From positions 248,001-312,000 of the forward strand of contig NZ_JBFAPK010000004.1 of NCBI RefSeq assembly GCF_040676675.1: DNA of 64,000 bases, written 5' to 3'. This document shows, piece by piece, positions 10,026-17,141 of this stretch (position 1 is the first letter of the stretch; each line of letters begins with the position of its first letter). The notes beneath the pieces were generated by a model. The model was given only the letters and a program-made list of their open reading frames with translations, was not told the DNA's origin and did no database searches. Made by a program: the position numbers and the translations under genes. This DNA comes from JBFAPK01 sp040676675. Lineage in GTDB: Bacteria > Actinomycetota > Actinomycetes > Mycobacteriales > Micromonosporaceae.

Positions 10026-11408
10026 TCAGAGCAGCCGCGGCGGGGTGTTCCCGGCGGCCACCACCGCCCGGCGGATCGGTACCGCCAGCAGCAGCGCGAA
10101 CCCGATCACGAAGAAGACCAGCAGGGAGACCAGCCCCACCCGGTAGCTGTTGGTGAGCTGGAACACCAGCCCGAACGCCAGCGGGCCGAGCCAGCTGGTG
10201 CCCTTGTCGCTGATCTCGTAGAAGCCGTAGTACTCGCCCTCCTTGCCGGCGGGGATGAGCTGGCTGAACAGCGACCGGCTCAGCGCCTGACTGCCGCCGA
10301 GCACGAGCCCGATGGCCGCGCCGAGCACCATGAACGGTACCGGGGCCTCGGCCGGCAACCGGAACGCCGCCAGGATCACACCGGTCCACAGCACCAGGCT
10401 GAACAGCACCGTCTTCCACGCCCCGACCCGCCGGGCCAGCGCGCCGAGCAGCAGCGCCCCGCCGAAGGCGAGGAACTGCACCAGCAGGATCGTCACGATC
10501 AGCACCGTCTGCGGAAGTCGCAGCTCCTCGGTGCCGTACTGGCTGGCCAGCGCGATCACGGTCTGGATGCCGTCGTTGTAGACCAGGAAGGCGAGCAGGA
10601 AGAACAGCGTCAGCGGGTACGCCCGCAGCCCCCGGATGGTGTGCCCGAGCTGCCGGAACCCGTCGGTGAGCACGTTGCCGCCCGGCCGGGCGTCGGCGGG
10701 CGGGCGCTCCCGCAGCCAGCGCAGCGGCACCAGCGTGAACAGCCCCCACCACACCCCGGCGGAGACGATCGACCAGCGGGCCAGGTCCAGGGTGCGCTGG
10801 TCGTCGCCGTCGACGCTGAGGGCCATCACCACGGCCAGGTTGACCGCCAGCAGCAAACCGCCGCCGAGGTAGCCCAGCGCCCAGCCGCGGCTGGAGATCG
10901 CGTCGCGCTCGTCCGGGCCGCCGAGCTGCGGCAGGAACGAGTTGTAGACCACCACACTGGCACCGAAGGCGATGTTGGCGACCAGGAAGAGCACCCCGCC
11001 GAGCAGGTACCGGTCGCCGGTGACGAAGGCCATCGCGACGGTGGCGCCGGCGCCCGTGAACGCCGCCCCGGCCAGCAGCCGCTTCTTGTGCGCCGACCGG
11101 TCGGCGACCGCGCCCATGACCGGCAGTACGAAGACGGTCAGGAACACCGACAGCGACACCAGGTACGGAAAGTAGGAGCCGGCCGCGACGGTGATGCCCA
11201 GCGGCCGCACCTGCCCGGCGCAGCTGTCCGCGCCGAGTTCACAGCCGGCCGCCCGCTCGGTGACGCTGGTCAGGAACGGCCCGAGGAAGACCGTGATGAC
11301 CGTGGTGGAGAAGGCCGAGTTGGCCCAGTCGTAGAAATACCAACCGGTGCGCTCGCGGCGGGTGCTGCCGGAGGCGGCCGCCGCGGTGGGGGAGAGGGTC
11401 TCGGCCAA
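10026..11408 (-). CDS. MFS transporter, UMF1/Atg22-like family
   Basis: A 460-residue membrane protein with about 12 predicted helices. The N terminus GWYFYDWANSAFSTTVITVFLGPFL is the signature of the UMF1 (Atg22-like) MFS family, and GSQALSRSLFSQLIPAGKEGEYYGFYEISDKGTSWLGP later in the chain is equally typical. A loop with two cysteines (CELGADSC) sits outside after helix 1. In yeast Atg22 exports vacuolar amino acids; bacterial substrates are unknown. It is followed downstream by thymidine kinase (123 bp gap), and the GDPD gene lies 51 bp upstream on the same strand. Confidence 0.85.
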   Translation of the reverse strand: MAETLSPTAAAASGSTRRERTGWYFYDWANSAFSTTVITVFLGPFLTSVTERAAGCELGADSCAGQVRPLGITVAAGSYFPYLVSLSVFLTVFVLPVMGAVADRSAHKKRLLAGAAFTGAGATVAMAFVTGDRYLLGGVLFLVANIAFGASVVVYNSFLPQLGGPDERDAISSRGWALGYLGGGLLLAVNLAVVMALSVDGDDQRTLDLARWSIVSAGVWWGLFTLVPLRWLRERPPADARPGGNVLTDGFRQLGHTIRGLRAYPLTLFFLLAFLVYNDGIQTVIALASQYGTEELRLPQTVLIVTILLVQFLAFGGALLLGALARRVGAWKTVLFSLVLWTGVILAAFRLPAEAPVPFMVLGAAIGLVLGGSQALSRSLFSQLIPAGKEGEYYGFYEISDKGTSWLGPLAFGLVFQLTNSYRVGLVSLLVFFVIGFALLLAVPIRRAVVAAGNTPPRLL

Positions 11409-11459
11409 TGCTCGGTTCCTTCTGGGGCGGGCGGGGGTCGGTCCGGGTGCCCCGGCCCC

Positions 11460-12239
11460 CTAGCGGTGCGGGTCCGGCGTCCAGTAACCGCGGCTGCGGT
11501 AGACGTCGCGCAGCACATCGACGTGATCGGTCATGATGCCATCCACACCGAGATCCAGTAACTCGTGCATCTCGGCGGGTTCGTCGATCGTCCAGACGTG
11601 CACCTGCAACCCGAGCCGGTGGGCGTACCGGACGAACCGCCGGTCGACCACCGGCACCCGCCCGTACCGCACCGGCACCTGGGCGGCCACCACCGACGGC
11701 GGCAGCGTGATCCGGCGCCCGGTCAGCGAGGCCATCCGCAGCCGCGCCACCCCGCGCATCCCCAGCGACGTCGCCACCTTCGGGCCGGCCAGGGTACGCA
11801 GCCGGGCCAGCCGGGCGTCGCTGAACGAGGCGAGCAGCACCCGCTCGCCGGCCCCGGTGCGCTCGACCACGCGTACCGCCGCGTCGATCGCGCTGTCGGC
11901 CTTCACGTCGACGTTGAAGCGCACCTGCGGCCAGTCGCCGAGGACCTCCTCCAGCCGGGGGATGGCGGCGGCCCCGCCGACCCGCACGCTGGCCAGGTCG
12001 GCCCAGCGCAGGTCGGCGATGCGCCCCCTGGAGCCGGTCACCCGCTCCAGCGTGGCGTCGTGGAAGACCACGGGCACCCCGTCGGCGGTGCTGTGCACGT
12101 CGGTCTCGACGTACCGGTAGCCCAGCTCGACGGCCCGGGTGAACGCCTCGGCGGTGTTCTCGTCGCCGCGCGCGGCACCGCCGCGGTGCGCGAACGCCAG
12201 CGGCGCGGGCGCGTCGAGGTACGCGAAGTCGTGCGGCAC
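11460..12239 (-). CDS. glycerophosphodiester phosphodiesterase family protein
   Basis: A 259-residue GDPD barrel that hydrolyses glycerophosphodiesters to an alcohol and glycerol 3-phosphate. Catalytic motifs are FAHRGG (residue about 17), ENTAEAF, the metal-binding ETDVHSTADGVPVVFHDATLERVT, and late VHVWTIDEPAEM and GVDGIMTDHVD. No signal peptide is seen, suggesting a cytoplasmic enzyme recycling phospholipid head groups. GTG 12239 starts the family-like N terminus VPHDFAYLDAP. The next gene downstream (MFS transporter) is 51 bp away and may share the transcript. Confidence 0.85.
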   Translation of the reverse strand: MPHDFAYLDAPAPLAFAHRGGAARGDENTAEAFTRAVELGYRYVETDVHSTADGVPVVFHDATLERVTGSRGRIADLRWADLASVRVGGAAAIPRLEEVLGDWPQVRFNVDVKADSAIDAAVRVVERTGAGERVLLASFSDARLARLRTLAGPKVATSLGMRGVARLRMASLTGRRITLPPSVVAAQVPVRYGRVPVVDRRFVRYAHRLGLQVHVWTIDEPAEMHELLDLGVDGIMTDHVDVLRDVYRSRGYWTPDPHR

Positions 12240-12408
12240 GCCGCCGAGTATGCCCCGCCCGGGTGACCGCCGGGTGGCCAACGCGCCCGTGCCGGGCGGA
12301 CACCGCGCGGCCACCGGGTGACGGCCGCCCCGCCCCCGGTGACGGCGGCGGTTGCCGGCGGCCCGGGTCGGGCGGCGCCGGCCCGCTGCCGCACCGGCGG
12401 CCCGGGGA

Positions 12409-13437
12409 TTACTCCGGTCGTGGAGGCGCCCAGAACCGGGCCAGCGCGCCGGTCGCCGGGTCCTCCGATCCGGCGAGCGCCGTCCACGGGTCGGCGTCCT
12501 CGGGCAGCGTCTCGCCCGCGTACCCGGTGAGCCCGTCCGGCGCGGGCGGCCCGAACTCCGCCGCCGCGTCGTCGGTCGCCGTGCGGTGCGGTGCCGTGGG
12601 GTCGGCCGGCCCGAACCCGGCCGGCGGGCCGGTGCCATCCGGGTCGGCGTCGGGCCCGCCGGTGCCGAGCAGGTCCGGGTCGGCCCACGGCGGCCCGTCG
12701 ACGGGCTCGGGCGGGCTGTCCAGCTCCAGCGGTGGCGGGAACTCCGGCGCCGGCCAGTCGGCCAGGACCGGCTCCAGGTCCGGGTCGGTGCCGAACGGCG
12801 CGGCGCGGGGCCAGTCGTCCGCGCCCGGGTACGGGTCGTCGGGGTCGTCGCCGGCCGGTCCCAGCCCGGCCTCGTGGTACGGCTCGTCGCCGGTCGGCTC
12901 GCCGCCGGTCGGCGGGTCCGGCCCGTCGCCGGCCGGTCCCAGCCCGGCCTCGTGGGCGGGCTGTCCGGCGCCCATGCCCGCCTCGGCGAACGGTTCCCCG
13001 GCCGAGCCCATCCCCGCCTGGCCGGGCGGGTCGGTGGGCTCGCCCGGGCCCGCGTCCGGCCCGTACGGGTCGTCGGCGTAGCCCAGCGGCGCCGACGCCT
13101 CGGTGCCGGGCGCCCGGCCCGCGTCGTCGCCCAGGTGACCGAACGACTCGCGCGCCCCGGTCTCCCCGGCGTAGCCGAGCGGGTCGTCCGCCGGGCCGGG
13201 GTCCGCCTCCGTGTCGAGGCCCGGCTCTCCGGCGGGTCCCGCGTCCGCGCCGAACCCGTGACCGTCGAACCCTTCCGCGCCGGACCCGCGCGTGTCGTCG
13301 GGCTCGAACCGGCCCAGCTCGGCGGTGGGTCCGTCGTCGAACCCGCCGCCGTCGTCCGGCCCGTCCGGCGCGGCGCCCGTACCGTCGCCGTCGAAGTCCG
13401 GGCCGTCCTGCGGCCAGTCGTGCCACGGCCCCGTCAT
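12409..13437 (-). CDS. acidic, disordered repeat-containing protein in a dynamin-like operon
   Basis: A 342-residue protein made almost entirely of D, E, G, P and A, with no hydrophobic core, membrane segment or known domain. It carries imperfect repeats: EAGLGPAGDGPD and EAGLGPAGDDPD, plus LGYAGET, LGYADDP and LTGYAGET. The C terminus ALARFWAPPRPE is the only region with aromatic character. Its ATG overlaps the stop of the upstream dynamin-like GTPase (ATGA at 13437-13434), so it is translationally coupled. A role as a flexible, charged partner of the GTPases is inferred. It may instead be a poorly conserved low-complexity tail gene. Confidence 0.6.
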   Translation of the reverse strand: MTGPWHDWPQDGPDFDGDGTGAAPDGPDDGGGFDDGPTAELGRFEPDDTRGSGAEGFDGHGFGADAGPAGEPGLDTEADPGPADDPLGYAGETGARESFGHLGDDAGRAPGTEASAPLGYADDPYGPDAGPGEPTDPPGQAGMGSAGEPFAEAGMGAGQPAHEAGLGPAGDGPDPPTGGEPTGDEPYHEAGLGPAGDDPDDPYPGADDWPRAAPFGTDPDLEPVLADWPAPEFPPPLELDSPPEPVDGPPWADPDLLGTGGPDADPDGTGPPAGFGPADPTAPHRTATDDAAAEFGPPAPDGLTGYAGETLPEDADPWTALAGSEDPATGALARFWAPPRPE

Positions 13438-15413
13438 CGCGGCGGCTCCGGCCCGGCCACGGCGGGTTCGCGGGGTTGCCCGTCCGCCGGGGCCGTCTGC
13501 CCGGGCACCCGGCCGGGCGCGGCCCCACCGCCGGCTCCGCCCGTACCCGCGCCCGCCGGTGCCGGCAGTAGCGCGCGGGTACGGGCCAGCACCTCGTCGA
13601 CCTGCTTCACCCGGGCCCGCAGCGTCTCCCGCTCCGACTGCAGCGCCGCCCGGCGTCGGGCGCGCTCGGACCGGTCGGCCGCCAACGCCTTGTCGATCTC
13701 GGCGATGTGCTCGTCGAGCTGCCGCAACCGCCGTTCGATCGCGTCGTCCAGCGCCACCGTCAGGGCGTACTGCAGGTCGGTGAAGCGGTGGGTGATCTCG
13801 TCGGAGAGGGTGGCGCGGGCCTCGCCGAGGACCTCCCGCAGCCAGGCGCGGGCCTGCTGCCGGTCGGCCTGCACCCGCCGCCGGTGCAGCACGAACGCGC
13901 CGGTGGCCAGGGCCAGCCCGACACCGGCGAACGGGATCAGCAGCCCGCCGCCGACCGCCGCGCCCACGCCCAGCGCGGAGACGCCGGCCATCGCGCCCCG
14001 GCCGGCCATCAACGCCATCCCGCCGACCGAGAGCGCGACCAGCAGGTTGTCCTGGCCACCCTCGCGCTGCGGCCGCCCGCCCAGCGCGTGCCGCAGCGTC
14101 GCGTTGATCCGGTTCAGCACGAACCCCAGCTCGTCGGCGGGAAACACCTGCGCCAGGGCCCGCTCGCCGACGGTACGGAACCGGGCCTGCAGATCCTGCG
14201 AGAGCCGTACCGACAGCGCCTGCAGGGCCCGGTCGAGTTCCTGCGGCAGGTCACGGATCCGCTCGCCGCGCCCGGAGTCGATCCGGTCGAGGAACTCCTG
14301 CTGGGTCGAGTGCAGGTACGCGCGCAGCATCCCGGTCGCCTCCACCCGGGCCCGCTGCGTCTCGCTGCTCAGCGTCAACGACCACTGCCGGGTCTCGGTA
14401 CGCTTCCGCGCGGCCAGCGCGGCGCGTTCCTCGGTGGCCCGGGCCAGCTCCGCCGGGTCCGGGTCGCAGGCCCGGACCCGCTCGCCGAGACCCAGGTCCA
14501 GCCGGACGTACTCGCTGCGCACCGCGCGCAGCAGGTTCGCCTGCCCGAGCAGGTGCCCCTTGCCGGCCAGGTCGACCAGCGCGTGTTGCAGGTCGGCGAC
14601 GCGCGACTCGCGGGCCAGTTCGGCGCCCGCCTCGACCGGCAGGGTCAGGGCCAGCTCGGCCAGGCGCGCGGAGACCGGGAACCAGGGCGCGGCGGCGAAG
14701 CGGGGCGCGTGGGCCCGCAGCTGCGCCCGGTTTTCCTCCCAGATGGTCCGCCAGCCCGGGTACGCGTCGGTCTTGGTCAGCGCGAACACCACGGCGTTGA
14801 CCCGCTTGCTGGCCTCGACGAGGAAGTCCAGTTCCGGTCGGGACAGCGGCGCGGCGGCGTCCACGACGAACAGCAGGGCGGTGGCCCGCTCGACCGCGTC
14901 CAGGGTGATCTCGGCGTGTACCGGGTCGAGCCCGCCGGTGCCGGGGGTGTCCACCAGGCTCAGGTACCGCAGCAGCGGCGCCGGATGGGTCACCTCGACG
15001 CGCCGCGGCGGCGGTGTCGACTCGGGCAGCCGCCCCAGGTGGGTGGCCCAGTCGCGCAGGTCGGTCAGGGCCAGCGGCACCGGGTCCTCCCGGCCGGGCA
15101 GCCAGGCCCGCGCGTCGGGCGCCGGCCCGGGGCCGATCTCCAGGTACGCGGCGGTGGCCACCGCGGCGTCCACCGGCGACAGACCGGGCACCCCGATCAG
15201 GGCGTTGACCAGGGAACTCTTGCCGCGTTTCGTCTCGCCGACCACCACGATCGCCGGTCGGGTCAGGGTGCGCCGGCGCAGCCCGTCGATCTCGGCCGCC
15301 GCGTCGGCGTCGACGGTACGCAGGAACGCCAGCGCCGCGTCGAGGGCCCCGCCGAGCAGCTTGCCCAGCCCCGGATCGGGGCGGCCGGGCGTACCGGCCG
15401 GCGCGCCGCTCAC
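13434..15413 (-). CDS. dynamin-like GTPase (second of pair, membrane-associated)
   Basis: A 659-residue protein. The G1 P-loop is VVGETKRGKSSLVNALIG (about residues 52-66), G3 SLVDTPGTGG and G4 ALTKTD. After a helical middle section come two hydrophobic stretches (LLVALSVGGMALMAG and SALGVGAAVGGGLLIPFAGVGLALATGAFVL, about residues 460-515) that could insert in the membrane. A long coiled coil follows (DEHIAEIDKALAADRSERARRRAALQSERETLRARVKQVDEVLARTRALL). This matches bacterial dynamin-like proteins such as DynA/DynB and IniA/IniC, which remodel membranes. The GTG start overlaps the stop of the upstream GTPase gene (GTGA), indicating a co-produced pair. Confidence 0.85.
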   Translation of the reverse strand: MSGAPAGTPGRPDPGLGKLLGGALDAALAFLRTVDADAAAEIDGLRRRTLTRPAIVVVGETKRGKSSLVNALIGVPGLSPVDAAVATAAYLEIGPGPAPDARAWLPGREDPVPLALTDLRDWATHLGRLPESTPPPRRVEVTHPAPLLRYLSLVDTPGTGGLDPVHAEITLDAVERATALLFVVDAAAPLSRPELDFLVEASKRVNAVVFALTKTDAYPGWRTIWEENRAQLRAHAPRFAAAPWFPVSARLAELALTLPVEAGAELARESRVADLQHALVDLAGKGHLLGQANLLRAVRSEYVRLDLGLGERVRACDPDPAELARATEERAALAARKRTETRQWSLTLSSETQRARVEATGMLRAYLHSTQQEFLDRIDSGRGERIRDLPQELDRALQALSVRLSQDLQARFRTVGERALAQVFPADELGFVLNRINATLRHALGGRPQREGGQDNLLVALSVGGMALMAGRGAMAGVSALGVGAAVGGGLLIPFAGVGLALATGAFVLHRRRVQADRQQARAWLREVLGEARATLSDEITHRFTDLQYALTVALDDAIERRLRQLDEHIAEIDKALAADRSERARRRAALQSERETLRARVKQVDEVLARTRALLPAPAGAGTGGAGGGAAPGRVPGQTAPADGQPREPAVAGPEPPR

Positions 15414-16927
15414 CGTACGCCGCCCTCGGCGCGTACCCGCTGCGACAGCAGGTAGAAGCCGCGGTGGGCGACCTGGGCGACCCGCGACTGGGCCGGGCTG
15501 GCGCCGGCGACCGCGTAGACCCGCCACCGGGCGGCGGCCTCCAGCGCGGCGCTGGCCAGCTGCTCCGGCCCGGCGGCCGGCAGCGCCAGGATCCACCGGG
15601 CGTCGGTGGACAGCGCCAGCCGGGTCAGCTCCTGCTCCATCGGTTCGGGCAACTCCACCGTGCCGGTGCTGACCAGCTGCGCGACCTCCAGCAGCCGCAG
15701 CCGGTGGTACTCGGGCTGCTGCAACACCCGCTCGATCGCGTCGCGCAGCAGTTCCCGGTCGGCGGCCCGCGCGGTGTGGCCGGCGAGCCGCTCCAGGCTG
15801 GACAGCGCCCAGCCGGCCTTGATCGCGTCGGTGCGCCACCGGAACGCCTGGTCCAGGGTGTGCCGCAGCCGGGCGAACCCGGAGGCGGCGTGCAACGCCC
15901 GGACCAGCTCGCCGCTGGCCAGCCGCGGCTGCGCGACCAGCTGGGCCAGGGCGAACCCGACGCCGTACAGGTCGAGCAGGCGCAGCAGCCGTTCCCGCCG
16001 CTGCCGCGGCACCGGGCAGTCACGGGAGGTGAACAGGTCCACCGAGGCCAGCAGCACCGTCCGCTCGGCCGCCGGCAGCCCGGCCAGGACCCGCAGCGCC
16101 TCGCAGTCGGCGGCGGTCAACCGGCCGGCCTCGGTCGTCTCGGCCAGCAGCCCGACGACCGGCACCACGTCGGCGACCATCCGCCGCAGCACCCGGGCCT
16201 GGTCGGCGGCGAGCGGCTCGGCCGTCGGCCACGGGTCGGCGCCGCCACCGACCAGCTTGTCGACCTTGTTGAACAGGCCGAGGGAGTTGACCGGGTTGCC
16301 CGACAGCCGCGCCGACGCCGACCGGAACGCCTCCAACGCCCGCACGTCGTCGGCGCGTACCGACTGGGTGAAGACGTACACGACGGCCTCCGCCCCGGAG
16401 ATCGCGCCGGCCGAGTCGTCGTCCACGTCGTCGTCGAGCGGCCCCAGCGACCCGCCGGTGAGCAGCCGCTGCGCGCCGGCGCTGACCGACGTGTTCGTCG
16501 AGGCCAGCCCCGGGGTGTCCAGCACGGTCAGGTCGCGCAGGCGGTCGCTGGTGAGCGTCACGTCCACGAAGGAGATCTCCGCCCGCGCCACGCCCAGCCG
16601 CTGCGGAATCATGCCCGTCTCGTCCAGCGGCAGGCTGGTGCGGCTGCCGTCGCGGCGTACCACGTCGACCCGGTCGGTGGTGCCGTAGCGGAACTGGGTG
16701 ACGACCCGGGTGCACTCGCCGACCTCGGTGGGCGCCACCCGCCGCCCGATCAGCGCGTTGACCAGGGTGGACTTGCCGGCCTTCAACCGTCCCGCGAGGG
16801 CCACCCGCAGCGGCTCGTCGAGGCGGCGGCGGACCGCGCCGACCTGGGCGCGCGTGTCGGTGCCGAGCCGCGGCGCCACCTCGTCGCAGAGGGCGGCGAC
16901 GCGGGCGCCGAGGGGACCTGGACCCAT
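15410..16927 (-). CDS. dynamin-like GTPase (first of pair)
   Basis: A 505-residue GTPase. G1 is ALAGRLKAGKSTLVNALIG (about residues 43-60), G2 around the conserved GECTRVVTQF, G3 TVLDTPGLAS and G4 LFNKVDKLVGGG. An acidic insertion (GPLDDDVDDDSAG, about residue 165) sits after switch II. No clear transmembrane helix is seen, in contrast to its downstream partner, so it may be the soluble half of a heteromeric dynamin pair. It is the first sizeable gene of the operon. The divergent LuxR-type gene starts about 215 bp away. Confidence 0.85.
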   Translation of the reverse strand: MGPGPLGARVAALCDEVAPRLGTDTRAQVGAVRRRLDEPLRVALAGRLKAGKSTLVNALIGRRVAPTEVGECTRVVTQFRYGTTDRVDVVRRDGSRTSLPLDETGMIPQRLGVARAEISFVDVTLTSDRLRDLTVLDTPGLASTNTSVSAGAQRLLTGGSLGPLDDDVDDDSAGAISGAEAVVYVFTQSVRADDVRALEAFRSASARLSGNPVNSLGLFNKVDKLVGGGADPWPTAEPLAADQARVLRRMVADVVPVVGLLAETTEAGRLTAADCEALRVLAGLPAAERTVLLASVDLFTSRDCPVPRQRRERLLRLLDLYGVGFALAQLVAQPRLASGELVRALHAASGFARLRHTLDQAFRWRTDAIKAGWALSSLERLAGHTARAADRELLRDAIERVLQQPEYHRLRLLEVAQLVSTGTVELPEPMEQELTRLALSTDARWILALPAAGPEQLASAALEAAARWRVYAVAGASPAQSRVAQVAHRGFYLLSQRVRAEGGVR

Positions 16928-16933
16928 CGCTCG

Positions 16934-16990
16934 TCAGCCGGCGGTACGGTCGGTGACAATGGCATCCAGCCGCAGGTCATCCGCGCTCAT
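16934..16990 (-). CDS. possible 18-residue leader ORF
   Basis: ATG 16990 opens the peptide MSADDLRLDAIVTDRTAG, ending 6 bp before the dynamin-like GTPase start. The RBS is weak (GGGAC about 12 bp upstream). It may be a leader peptide, or chance; only position and codon use support it. Confidence 0.2.
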   Translation of the reverse strand: MSADDLRLDAIVTDRTAG

Positions 16991-17063
16991 CTCGGTTGAC
17001 GTCCCTTTCCGACCCGACGGCGGGGCGAGGCGCCCCTGCCGGACCTGACACGACACTATGAAT

Positions 17064-17081
17064 ATCCTGCCGGCGCAGGAT
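17064..17081. promoter_or_regulatory. inverted repeat in divergent promoter region
   Basis: ATCCTGC (17064-17070) and GCAGGAT (17075-17081) form a dyad with a CGGC centre, 60 bp before the LuxR-type start at 17142 and within the space shared with the dynamin-like operon. It is a candidate operator. Confidence 0.35.
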
Positions 17082-17141
17082 CCCACGTTCGTGCCACCGT
17101 CTCACATCCGCGGTGGCCGCGAATCCTGGCGGGGAGGCCCA

